DNA from: CAYGZC01 sp964354225
Lineage (GTDB): Bacteria > Bacteroidota > Ignavibacteria > UBA10030 > SZUA-254
Direction: 5' to 3'
Assembly (NCBI GenBank): GCA_964354225.1
Contig: CAYGZC010000287.1
Coordinates: forward strand, 1-30,329
DNA length: 30,329 nt
Shown: one piece after another, positions 16,707 through 25,436 of the stretch
How the letters are laid out: the number at the start of each line of letters is the position of its first letter
How positions within the stretch are numbered: position 1 is the first letter of the stretch
The notes under the pieces: model-generated
Told to the model about the DNA's origin: nothing
Seen by the model: the letters and a program-made list of their open reading frames with translations, nothing else
Database searches by the model: none
Made by a program: the position numbers and the translations under genes

Positions 16707-18833
16707 ATGAAAAAACAAAATTTTTTTCTTTTAATCTTGCTCATTTGTACCCACTTATCTTACGGGCAAACCGAACGGAACGATACATTAGAATACACAC
16801 TTCCGACAGAAGTCTTGATTACGGCTCCGCGACTTCAATTTCCTCTCAATGAAGTTCCGTTTTCAACGAGTGTTGTTGGAAGCGATATCATCCGAGAACT
16901 TCCGAGGTCAATTGCAGTTGACGAACCGATGAAACTAGTCCCCGGCGTAAAGGTAGACAACCAGGCAAACGGTCAACGCGTTCATCTTTCGATTCGGGGG
17001 CAAGGTATTCTTACGGAGCGAGGAATTCGCGGTATCAAAATTCTGATGGATGGAATTCCAATCAACGATCCGACCGGATTCGCCCCTGACTTTTTTGACG
17101 TCGACTTTGCAGCAGTAGATCGCATCGAAGTACTTCGGGGACCAGCAGCTTCCTTATATGGCGGGAGCGCTTCTGGCGGCATCATCAACATCTTAACACA
17201 GAACACAGTAGACAAACCGCTCTATGGTGAAGCTCAAGCATCATATGGTTCCAACAATTTCTGGAAAGGATTCGGACAATTCGGCGGCAATGTCAATAAA
17301 GTGAATTACAATGTTTCATTCTCACGCACCATGGGAGATGGATATCGAGTGCATACTCATTTCTGGGGAAACAATCTCTACGGAAAAGCAACATACACAC
17401 CTGATGAGGGAATTCAACTCACCCCCATTTTCGGGTACACACATATGTACCATGAGAACCCAGAAGGGATCAATCTGCAATACTATCAACGTGATCCGAA
17501 ATTACCGAATGACGACGCGGTTCCTTTTAATGAGTTTTTGGAAACTGAACGTACTACCAACGGCGTGAATGGGCACTTTGCATTGGCTGAACGTCACGAG
17601 ATTAACGTGCTTGGATTTGTCAAGCGCACAGTCTTTACTGAAGCAAACAACAAAACCTTTACCCATCGTACATTTGTCACTCCTGGTGCGTCTGCCGAGT
17701 ACGATTATTCTATGGGAGAAACATCAGACTTCTTACGTAATCGCACAGCTATTGGTGTCGATCTCCAATGGCAGACCATCGATGAACATTTCGTGCCTAA
17801 CAGATGGTCGAGAGAAACCGATACGCTGCTTTCGAAGCAACGCATAAATCAAAGAGGAATGGGTTTCTTCATCATTGATGCGCTGAGTATCGGTAAGCAA
17901 TGGGGGATCATGGCTTCACTTAGGTACGATGATATTCGCAATGAGCTCGTCGACCTTGCGGGAATTCACATTGATCCATGGAACAATATGGCAAGCAACA
18001 ATTTCGATGCATCTGGCACTGCCAATTTTTCAAAGGCAACTGGAAGAATTGGTGCTACATTTTTGCTAATACCTGAAGCAAACTTCTTCGCAAATTGGGG
18101 ACAAGGATTCTTACCTCCCGCAACCGAGGAGTTGGCTCAGAATCCTGATCAATATGGTGGCTTTAACATGCACCTAACATCTGCCACGTCGAGCGGATTC
18201 GACGGTGGTGCTCGTGGATTATTGAAAAACAATCTGTACTATGAGATTACAGGTTTCTATTTGACCACGGACAAAGACTTCGATCGGTATCGTGTCACGG
18301 GCCGCGGAGTACAAACGTTTTATAGAAATGTTGGAACGAGTAGGCGATTTGGATTGGAGATGTATGGAAGGTACTCTCCAGTCCAGTCAATCGATCTCCA
18401 GGGTGCCTATACATTTTCGGACTTCAAGTACACGAGCGACTCACCAGACCGCATCGTTATGGATGACACAACAATCGTGAAGTTCATCAAAAATGGTAAG
18501 TGGCTCCCCAATTCACCGCAGCATCAGCTCTACTTCGATGTACAGTACAGGGTCATGCCTGAGATTGCTCTCGGTCTCAGCATCGAATCACTGAGCAAAT
18601 CATACATTGACGGTGCAAACATCGAAGCTGAAGCTGTGAACGGATACACACTGCTACATGCGCGCGCAGTGTACAAGTGGCAGCTTGGTTCGGTGATCGG
18701 AGAATTGAGCTTGAACGCACGTAATTTAGGTGATGTGAAATACGTTGCCTTCAGTGAACCCGACCCAGGCGGCAATGCATATCAACCTGGAGCAGGCAGG
18801 GAATTCTTCGGTGGCATTAAGATACGATTATAG
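16707..18833 (+). CDS. TonB-dependent receptor embedded in the hydroxyproline dehydratase operon
   Basis: A 708-residue outer-membrane receptor with signal peptide 1-20 (ending SYGQ). A short TonB-box-like start comes next (LPTEVLITAPRL, about 33-44). The plug domain (about 48-170) contains VDEPMKLVPGVKVDNQ, SIRGQG, ILMDGIPINDPTG and RIEVLRGPAASLYGGSASGG. A 22-strand-type barrel ends in GREFFGGIKIRL. It lacks the carboxypeptidase-like extension of the other receptor in this window and resembles siderophore/vitamin-type receptors. AAAGGA lies 9 bases before the ATG. The gap to the upstream activase is 76 bases and to the downstream glycyl radical enzyme 24 bases, so co-transcription is likely. 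Cargo is unknown; hydroxyproline-containing peptides or iron for the activase clusters are inferences from position. Confidence 0.9.
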   Translation: MKKQNFFLLILLICTHLSYGQTERNDTLEYTLPTEVLITAPRLQFPLNEVPFSTSVVGSDIIRELPRSIAVDEPMKLVPGVKVDNQANGQRVHLSIRGQGILTERGIRGIKILMDGIPINDPTGFAPDFFDVDFAAVDRIEVLRGPAASLYGGSASGGIINILTQNTVDKPLYGEAQASYGSNNFWKGFGQFGGNVNKVNYNVSFSRTMGDGYRVHTHFWGNNLYGKATYTPDEGIQLTPIFGYTHMYHENPEGINLQYYQRDPKLPNDDAVPFNEFLETERTTNGVNGHFALAERHEINVLGFVKRTVFTEANNKTFTHRTFVTPGASAEYDYSMGETSDFLRNRTAIGVDLQWQTIDEHFVPNRWSRETDTLLSKQRINQRGMGFFIIDALSIGKQWGIMASLRYDDIRNELVDLAGIHIDPWNNMASNNFDASGTANFSKATGRIGATFLLIPEANFFANWGQGFLPPATEELAQNPDQYGGFNMHLTSATSSGFDGGARGLLKNNLYYEITGFYLTTDKDFDRYRVTGRGVQTFYRNVGTSRRFGLEMYGRYSPVQSIDLQGAYTFSDFKYTSDSPDRIVMDDTTIVKFIKNGKWLPNSPQHQLYFDVQYRVMPEIALGLSIESLSKSYIDGANIEAEAVNGYTLLHARAVYKWQLGSVIGELSLNARNLGDVKYVAFSEPDPGGNAYQPGAGREFFGGIKIRL

Positions 18834-18857
18834 AAATGATTTGTGTTTAGATAATCA

Positions 18858-21233
18858 ATGAACGATCGAGTAAGAAAACTTCGTGAACAAAGCATTAATG
18901 CCATCCCCACTATCTCAGCCGAAAGAGCACAGATAGTAACCCAGTTATACACAACTTTATTTCAAAGTGAGTCGCATTTCCCAGGCTCCGTTGAGATTAA
19001 GCGTGCATTAGTGTTTAAAACAATCATGGAGAGAAAAGTAATTTGTGTTAATGAGAGAGAATTGATTGTTGGTGAGCGAGGTCCCGCACCGAAAGCAACT
19101 TACACATATCCGGAAATATGCTGCCATACGCTGAAAGATTTGGAAATTTTGCATGACCGTGAAAAGGTTTCCTTTAAAGTTGATGATGAAACGAGGCGAT
19201 TATACCGCGACGAATTCATTCCTTTCTGGAAAGACAAAACAATCCGAGAAAAAATATTCGGTTCAATATCAGAGGAATGGAAGGAAGCATATTCTGCTGG
19301 CATCTTTACCGAGTTCATGGAGCAGCGCGCGCCCGGCCATACCGTCCTTGATGATAAAATTTACCGAAAGGGAATGCTCGATTTCAAACGTGACATTCAA
19401 AACAGTCTAAGGTCACTCAATTTTCAGAATGATCCCGAAGCGAACAAAAAGCAGGAAGAACTTAAAGCGATGAGTATCTGTGCCGATGCGATTATCACAC
19501 TTGCCAATCGGCATGCAGATAAAGCACATGAGCTTGCAATGAAAGAAAGTAATCCAATCAGAAAATCAGAACTGTTGGAAATTGAAAAAGTTTGCCGTAA
19601 TGTACCTGCAAATGCACCCCGAAATTTCTGGGAGGCCTTACAAGCTTACTGGTTCGTTCATCTCGGTGTAGTCACCGAATTGAATCCTTGGGATGCATTC
19701 AATCCTGGACATCTCGACAGACACCTCTACCCTTTCTATAAAAAAGGAATTGATGAGGGCACACTCACAAAAGAGCAAGCCAAAGAATTATTACAATGTT
19801 TCTGGATTAAGTTTAATAATCAGCCCGCACCACCTAAAGTTGGTGTAACCGCCGCCGAGAGTTCAACCTACACCGATTTTGCCAATATCAATTCAGGTGG
19901 AATTATGGCAGATGGTCGTGATGGCGTCAATGGCTTGACTTATCTCATCCTCGATGTAATTGATGAGATGAAGTTAGTGCAGCCAAGTTCAAACATACAA
20001 CTCAGCAAGAAAAATTCTGATGAGTTCCTAAAGCATGCATTAAAAATTGTCCGCAAGGGCTGGGGACAGCCATCCATCTTCAATGCAGATACTGTTGTAG
20101 AAGAGATGCTGCGTCAAGGAAAATCTATAGAGGATGCCCGTAACGGTGGAACTAGCGGCTGTGTGGAAACGGGTGCATTCGGTAAAGAAAGTTATATCCT
20201 CACCGGCTATTTTAACATCCCGAAAGTTTTTGAGATCACTCTCAACAATGGTATTGATCCAAGGACCGGCAAGAAAATTGGAATAGAATCCAGGAATCCC
20301 TCGTCTTTCCGATCGTTTGATGAATTGATGAATGCATTCGAAAACCAGATGAAGCATTTCATCGATATCAAGATGCGAGGAAATGACGTCATTGAGCGAT
20401 TTTACGCTGAGCAGATGCCCGTACCGTTCCTATCCATTCTAATCGACGATTGTATTGCGAAAGGAAAGGATTACAACGACGGCGGTGCAAGATACAATAC
20501 AAACTATATTCAAGGTGTCGGAATCGGTACGATTACCGATTGTCTCTCGTCAATCAATTACCATGTGTTTGATGAGAAAAAGTTATCCATGTCGGATATG
20601 TTATTTATGCTTACTGCCAATTTCGAAGGGTACGAAAGAGCGCGCCAGCTTTTATTGAATCGCACACCTAAGTACGGTAACGATGACGATTACGCCGATG
20701 ATTTGATGAAGCAGGTGTTCGAGATGTATTATAAACTTGTTGACAGCAGACCGAATACAAAAGGCGGCGTGTACCGGATTAATTTACTGCCAACGACATG
20801 CCATATATATTTTGGTTCGGTAACAGGCGCAACTCCCGATGGAAGAAAAGCATGGACACCGCTTTCAGAAGGAATCTCACCAGTACAGGGTGCAGATAGA
20901 AAAGGTCCGACGGCTGTACTAAAATCTGCCAGCAAGATGGATCATGTACGGACCGGTGGTACATTGTTGAACCAGAAGTTTACCCCTCAGCTTCTTGAAA
21001 GTGAGAAAGGACTCGAAAGTCTTGCTCATCTCGTGCGAGGATATTTTACATTAGGCGGACATCATATTCAGTTCAATGTTGTCACTGCACAAACCTTACG
21101 CGAAGCACAGGCGCACCCCGAGCAACACCGAGATTTAATAGTGCGGGTTGCCGGCTATAGCGATTATTTCTGTGATCTGAGCAAAACGCTGCAGAATGAA
21201 ATTATCGCACGGACGGAACACCAAACATTGTAG
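18858..21233 (+). CDS. hypD: Glycyl radical enzyme, trans-4-hydroxy-L-proline dehydratase
   Basis: A 791-residue glycyl radical enzyme of the pyruvate formate-lyase superfamily. The thiyl Cys435 and the general base Glu437 lie in GGTSGCVETGAFGKESY, and the radical Gly766 in IVRVAGYSDY. Recalled sequence of Clostridioides difficile HypD matches over long stretches, for example PEICCHT, FTEFMEQRAPGHTV, KFNNQPAPPKVGVT, ARYNTNYIQGVGIGTITD and MDHVRTGGTLLNQKF. The recalled substrate residues His160, Asp339, Cys434, Glu436, Thr645 and Gly765 of that enzyme all appear here shifted by one: His161, Asp340, Cys435, Glu437, Thr646 and Gly766. HypD dehydrates trans-4-hydroxy-L-proline to pyrroline-5-carboxylate, normally reduced to proline by ProC. 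It is oxygen-sensitive and cytoplasmic. No proC lies nearby. The gene begins 24 bases after the receptor gene without a Shine-Dalgarno site. Confidence 0.9.
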   Translation: MNDRVRKLREQSINAIPTISAERAQIVTQLYTTLFQSESHFPGSVEIKRALVFKTIMERKVICVNERELIVGERGPAPKATYTYPEICCHTLKDLEILHDREKVSFKVDDETRRLYRDEFIPFWKDKTIREKIFGSISEEWKEAYSAGIFTEFMEQRAPGHTVLDDKIYRKGMLDFKRDIQNSLRSLNFQNDPEANKKQEELKAMSICADAIITLANRHADKAHELAMKESNPIRKSELLEIEKVCRNVPANAPRNFWEALQAYWFVHLGVVTELNPWDAFNPGHLDRHLYPFYKKGIDEGTLTKEQAKELLQCFWIKFNNQPAPPKVGVTAAESSTYTDFANINSGGIMADGRDGVNGLTYLILDVIDEMKLVQPSSNIQLSKKNSDEFLKHALKIVRKGWGQPSIFNADTVVEEMLRQGKSIEDARNGGTSGCVETGAFGKESYILTGYFNIPKVFEITLNNGIDPRTGKKIGIESRNPSSFRSFDELMNAFENQMKHFIDIKMRGNDVIERFYAEQMPVPFLSILIDDCIAKGKDYNDGGARYNTNYIQGVGIGTITDCLSSINYHVFDEKKLSMSDMLFMLTANFEGYERARQLLLNRTPKYGNDDDYADDLMKQVFEMYYKLVDSRPNTKGGVYRINLLPTTCHIYFGSVTGATPDGRKAWTPLSEGISPVQGADRKGPTAVLKSASKMDHVRTGGTLLNQKFTPQLLESEKGLESLAHLVRGYFTLGGHHIQFNVVTAQTLREAQAHPEQHRDLIVRVAGYSDYFCDLSKTLQNEIIARTEHQTL

Positions 21234-21464
21234 AGCACTCTTCGCGGCTAGACAGATTTCCTCATCTTTTTTGTAAGAATGATAAATTTTTTGTACGTTT
21301 TGAATCATGATATCGATTCTGGGATATGGAGTTTCTATCAAACAAAAGAGTTCTTTTGAGCTCGCTGGTTATGTTAAAGTGACGGCAGGATTTTTTATAA
21401 TTGCCTTAACGAATGAACATAATTTAAGTTTGTCAATGAGAGAGTAAATCATCATTCAAAGATC

Positions 21465-24400
21465 ATGAATCCACTTGAAACATATTTTCGCGAGCTGGGC
21501 GCAATAAGAACGTCCGGGGCAGCCACAGATGAGACATCATATTATATTCCCTTTGCCAACCTCCTCAATGAAATCGGCAAAACACTAAAGCCGAAAGTTC
21601 ATTGTATCATGAACTTGAAGAATCAGGGCGCAGGAATGCCCGATGGAGGACTGTTCACCGCAGAACAAATTCGCAAAACATCTGGAGTAGAATCGATTGC
21701 AGGTCAGTTTCCCGCTCGCGGTGTTATCGAAGCAAAGCCGACGAGTTATGCTAACTTGGTTACAGCAGAGAGCCAACAGGTTTCGAAGTACTGGAAAAGA
21801 TACCGTCAGGTGCTCGTCACAAACTACCGCGATTTCGTTTTCGTCGGTCAGGACTCTGATGACAAGCCCGTAAAGCTTGAGTCATATCAGCTTGCGAAAA
21901 GTGACAAAGAGTTCTGGGATCTGGCTTCACAGCCCCGCAAGTTTGCAGAGCAACATGGCGAGCGATTCATCGAATATCTCAAACGCGTCATGCTTCTTGC
22001 CGCACCGTTGAGTGAGCCGAAAGATGTCGCTTGGTTCCTTGCTTCCTACGCTCGCGACGCCAAAGCTCGCATCGAAAGCGGTGATCTACCTGCCTTAACA
22101 AGCATCCGTGCAGCACTTGAGGAATCGTTAGGATTGAAATTTGTCAGAACGAAAAGCGATCCGCACAAGGGAGATCATTTCTTCCGGTCCACTCTTGTCC
22201 AGACACTCTTCTATGGAGTCTTCTCGGCGTGGGTTCTCTGGAGTAAGCAGCAATCTCTTTCTCGCAAGAGGAAGTTATTCGATTGGCGGACCACTGCTCA
22301 TTACCTTCGCGTCCCCATCCTTCGGAAGCTCTTTCACGAGGTTGCCGAACCGGGACAATTGGACGCGCTCAATCTTTCCGAGGTGTTGGAGTGGACGACC
22401 TCCGCACTCAATCGTGTGGATAGAAGCACGTTCTTTGAAAAATTCGAAGAAGAACATGCCGTCCAGTATTTCTACGAGCCATTCTTGCAGGCATTCGATC
22501 CCGAATTGCGAAAAGACTTAGGCGTCTGGTTCACACCGCATGAGATCGTCCAGTATATGGTTGCCCGTGTAGATACTGTTCTGCGCGAGGAGCTTCACCT
22601 GCCCGATGGGCTTGCCGATCCCAACGTGTATGTCCTCGATCCGTGCTGCGGCACGGGAGCGTATCTTGTGGAAGTCCTTAAAAGAATTTATAAGACTCTC
22701 CATGAAAAAGGAGGAGATGCGCTGATCGGAGAAGACCTCAAGCGTGCAGCAATCGAACGAGTCTTCGGTTTTGAGATTCTGCCCGCGCCATTCGTCGTCT
22801 CGCATTTGCAGCTTGGATTACTCTTGCAGACGCTCGGTTCTCCGCTTTCGGAGACAAAGGGAGAACGTCCGAGTGTGTATTTAACCAATGCCCTCACAGG
22901 ATGGGAGCTGCCGAAAGAGCCGAAGCAGCATCTGATGTTCCCTGAGCTGGAAGAAGAGCGCGACTCTGCCGACGAAGTGAAACAAGCCAAGCCGATTCTT
23001 GTTATTCTCGGCAACCCGCCATACAACGCGTTTGCCGGAATAAGCCCGGCGGAAGAGCAAGGACTTGTTGAGCCGTACAAAGAAGGATTGATCTCCGAAT
23101 GGAAGATTAAGAAGTTCAACCTCGATGACTTGTACGTTCGCTTCTTCCGGTTGGCGGAACGAAGAATTGCAGAGAAGAAGCCGAGGAGGGGCGTCGTGTG
23201 TTTCATCTCCAACTTCTCGTACTTGGGCGATCCTTCGTTTGTCGTGATGAGGAAACGCTTTCTCTCGGAGTTCGACAAGTTGTGGTTCGATTGTTTAAAT
23301 GGCGATAGCAGAGAGACGGGCAAACTTACACCCGAAGGAAAGCCGGACCCAAGCGTGTTCTCGACCGAATACAATAAAGAAGGCATTCGTGTTGGGACGG
23401 CAATTGGATTGATGGTAAGAAAAGCTGATCGGGAGAAGAAACCGACGGTATTGTTCAGGCACTTTTGGGGTGTGACAAAACGATCTGATCTCATTGTCAG
23501 CCTCGAAGGTAAGAATTCTGGTAAGCGCTATAAAAAGGCGGAGGCGACAAATGAGAATCGTTTTTCATTTCGTCCATCGAATGTTGGATTAGAATATCTT
23601 AACTGGCCGAAACTTAGTCAGCTGAGCAAGATAGATGGTTTGCAAGGAATGGACGAAGATCGAGCTAATGCGCTGATAAGTATTGATCAAGCTGAAGTAA
23701 CAGATAGGATGCAAAAATATTATGATGCCAAATTTGAATGGGAACAATTTGCTGCGCTAAACACAGGTCTTTCTCGAACTAGTGCTGGATTTGATCCTAA
23801 GAAAATCAGAAGCATTGCTATTCAGAAAGAAAAATACAATGCAGAGAACGTTCAACATTATGTGTTTAGGCCCTTTGATTCCCGTTGGTGTTATTATACA
23901 AGCACTCCAAATGTATGGAAGAGATCTCGTCCTGATTTGTGGAGAGAACGGTCTCAAAGTAATTGTTTTCTGTTGACCAGAGTAGCCGGGGTCGCTGATC
24001 CTGAAGGAACACCAATGCTTTTCACAACAAATCTATTGGCACGTGACTGTATGCGCGGGCATGCAGTCGCATTTCCTTACCAAATCCATTTGACAGGCTT
24101 AAAACAGTCTGTCAAAGATAAAAACCAAGATGCCTTATTTGTTGAAGCAGTAGAATCGAAACCAGCTGCCAACCTCTCCGGGCAAGCACGCACGTATCTT
24201 GCAAAGCTTGACATCGCGAACCCGGATGTAGATGTAGAGACAGCAAGTTTAATCTGGATGCACGCGCTTGCCATTGGGTACTCGCCGTCGTATCTCAAAG
24301 AAAATGCAGATGGCATCCGGCAGGATTGGCCCCGCATCCCGCTTCCGGGTACGAAGAAGCAGCTGCTGCATTCGGCAAGTCTGGGTAAACACATTTCCGC

Positions 24401-24956
24401 CCTTTTGGATACAGAGCATAATGTTGCCGGAATAGTCTCGGGAACAAACCGGCCCGAGATCAAAGCTATCGGATCCATCTCCAAGATCAGAGGAAGCGCT
24501 CTCGATCCCAACTCCGGCGAGATTGCAATCACAGCGGGGTGGGGACATGCCGGCAAAGACGGTGTGACGATGCCCGGCAAAGGAAAACTTGTCGAGCGTG
24601 AGTATACCTCCGAAGAAATCAAGGCAATCAAGGAAGGTGCGAAGTCGCTTTGTCTTACATTCGATACTGCCATGAAGCAATTAGGAGAAACAACGTACGA
24701 CGTGTATCTCAATGAAGGTGCGTTTTGGAAAAACATTCCCATCAACGTGTGGGAATATTACATCGGCGGGTATCAAGTCATCAAGAAATGGCTGAGCTAT
24801 CGGGAGAAAGAATTGCTCAAACGATCACTCACAATCGAAGAAGTAAGGGAAGTGATGAACATGGCGAGAAGGATTGCTGCGATTGTATTGCTACAGCACG
24901 AGTTAGACAAGAATTACCAAGCCGTTAAGAACGCTCCGTATTCGTGGGAAAAATAG
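21465..24956 (+). CDS. Single-chain type ISP/IIG-like restriction-modification enzyme (N6-adenine methyltransferase)
   Basis: A 1163-residue multidomain DNA enzyme. The N-terminal part (about 1-130) has a PD-(D/E)xK-like nuclease pattern: Pro59-Asp60 in MPDGGLF, Glu89-x-Lys91 in GVIEAKP, then QQVSKYW. The methyltransferase region has VWFTP (354-358), SAM motif I DPCCGTG (392-398) and the adenine-N6 catalytic NPPY (517-520). The C-terminal part (about 540-1163) resembles the type ISP specificity region and ends with RIAAIVLLQHELDKNYQAVK. No helicase (Walker A/DExx) segment is visible, so it fits a type IIG-like cutter rather than a true ISP translocator. One polypeptide would thus both methylate and cut. 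Flanks of the gene are 52-60% GC by hand count, whereas about 23461-24160 is 33-50%, suggesting exchange of the target-recognition segment. No separate restriction or control gene is seen. Confidence 0.88.
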   Translation: MNPLETYFRELGAIRTSGAATDETSYYIPFANLLNEIGKTLKPKVHCIMNLKNQGAGMPDGGLFTAEQIRKTSGVESIAGQFPARGVIEAKPTSYANLVTAESQQVSKYWKRYRQVLVTNYRDFVFVGQDSDDKPVKLESYQLAKSDKEFWDLASQPRKFAEQHGERFIEYLKRVMLLAAPLSEPKDVAWFLASYARDAKARIESGDLPALTSIRAALEESLGLKFVRTKSDPHKGDHFFRSTLVQTLFYGVFSAWVLWSKQQSLSRKRKLFDWRTTAHYLRVPILRKLFHEVAEPGQLDALNLSEVLEWTTSALNRVDRSTFFEKFEEEHAVQYFYEPFLQAFDPELRKDLGVWFTPHEIVQYMVARVDTVLREELHLPDGLADPNVYVLDPCCGTGAYLVEVLKRIYKTLHEKGGDALIGEDLKRAAIERVFGFEILPAPFVVSHLQLGLLLQTLGSPLSETKGERPSVYLTNALTGWELPKEPKQHLMFPELEEERDSADEVKQAKPILVILGNPPYNAFAGISPAEEQGLVEPYKEGLISEWKIKKFNLDDLYVRFFRLAERRIAEKKPRRGVVCFISNFSYLGDPSFVVMRKRFLSEFDKLWFDCLNGDSRETGKLTPEGKPDPSVFSTEYNKEGIRVGTAIGLMVRKADREKKPTVLFRHFWGVTKRSDLIVSLEGKNSGKRYKKAEATNENRFSFRPSNVGLEYLNWPKLSQLSKIDGLQGMDEDRANALISIDQAEVTDRMQKYYDAKFEWEQFAALNTGLSRTSAGFDPKKIRSIAIQKEKYNAENVQHYVFRPFDSRWCYYTSTPNVWKRSRPDLWRERSQSNCFLLTRVAGVADPEGTPMLFTTNLLARDCMRGHAVAFPYQIHLTGLKQSVKDKNQDALFVEAVESKPAANLSGQARTYLAKLDIANPDVDVETASLIWMHALAIGYSPSYLKENADGIRQDWPRIPLPGTKKQLLHSASLGKHISALLDTEHNVAGIVSGTNRPEIKAIGSISKIRGSALDPNSGEIAITAGWGHAGKDGVTMPGKGKLVEREYTSEEIKAIKEGAKSLCLTFDTAMKQLGETTYDVYLNEGAFWKNIPINVWEYYIGGYQVIKKWLSYREKELLKRSLTIEEVREVMNMARRIAAIVLLQHELDKNYQAVKNAPYSWEK

Positions 24957-25014
24957 ACATAGTTATCGAATTTGTTCGGAAGATAATTGAAAAAATAAAA
25001 ACCAAAGGATCATT

Positions 25015-25200
25015 ATGAGCGAAGAAAAAAAAGATGTCCAACCTACAATCGGTGAATATCAAGGCAAGCCGATCATCCGAATTCCCATCGTAGATAATCC
25101 CAATCCCGATATATCGTGGAATTGGATGTCGTTTGGAAAAACAAAAGCGAAAGCTATTGTGAAGTTCTATGATGCGATAAAGAAGTTTGCGGAAGAATGA
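25015..25200 (+). CDS. Small unrecognised 61-residue protein downstream of the R-M gene
   Basis: A 61-residue soluble, strongly charged protein: a polar start (MSEEKKDVQPT), a beta-like GEYQGKPIIRIPI, a linker NPNPDISWNW, and a C-terminal FGKTKAKAIVKFYDAIKKF helix. An AAAGGA ribosome-binding site lies 5 bases before the ATG (25004-25009), which is strong support for translation. It sits 58 bases after the restriction-modification gene and in the same direction, so it may be co-transcribed. I do not recognise the family with confidence, although the pattern of a short GEYxGxPxIxxP strand and a terminal FGxxKAKAI helix looks like a recurrent small-protein family. A role in R-M control is only a guess from position. 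Confidence 0.68.
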   Translation: MSEEKKDVQPTIGEYQGKPIIRIPIVDNPNPDISWNWMSFGKTKAKAIVKFYDAIKKFAEE

Positions 25201-25354
25201 GCATGAATTCTATAAAATTAAGAACACCGTCAGCATCGCAATGCAAAAACCACGGGACGCGGGCAGGACTGACTTGATGCGCGAGATAGATGTAGTGGTG
25301 TATCACCTTTACAATCTCACTTATGCGGAGGTAAAAGTGATAGAACCAGAATGA
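25181..25354 (+). pseudogene. C-terminal remnant of a second N6-adenine DNA methyltransferase
   Basis: In the frame open from 25181 to the stop at 25352-25354, the translation from 25277 reads MREIDVVVYHLYNLTYAEVK then VIEPE, preceded by HEFYKIKNTVSIAMQKPRDA from 25202. The pattern IDxxVYxLYxLTxxEVxxIE is the conserved C-terminal tail of many type IIG and other class I N6 methyltransferases (usual form IDxLVYxLYGLTxEEIxIVE). The frame has no upstream continuation (stop at 25178-25180), no ribosome-binding site and overlaps the end of the 61-residue gene. It is therefore best read as a decayed or truncated end of a further R-M gene, not as a functional protein. The motif is seen; the origin is inferred. 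Confidence 0.55.
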
Positions 25355-25436
25355 AGCAAAGAGGAGTTTGAGAATTATAAACTTTTCCCTCCGATTTATT
25401 ATATTCAATAACAACTATACAATCATAACCAAAACA

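Noticed and set aside
21234..21464. 231-base gap before the R-M gene examined for an attachment site, tRNA fragment or control-protein gene
   Set aside because: No tRNA-like 3' end, no repeat matching the other side of the island and no small frame with a ribosome-binding site.
22688..23494. Long minus-strand open frame (268 codons) inside the R-M gene
   Set aside because: It is antisense to the conserved methyltransferase domain, has low-complexity Ser/Arg-rich translation and no ribosome-binding site; a shadow frame.
24077..24745. Minus-strand open frame (222 codons) inside the 3' end of the R-M gene
   Set aside because: It mirrors the GC-rich coding strand, and its translation has no recognisable domain.
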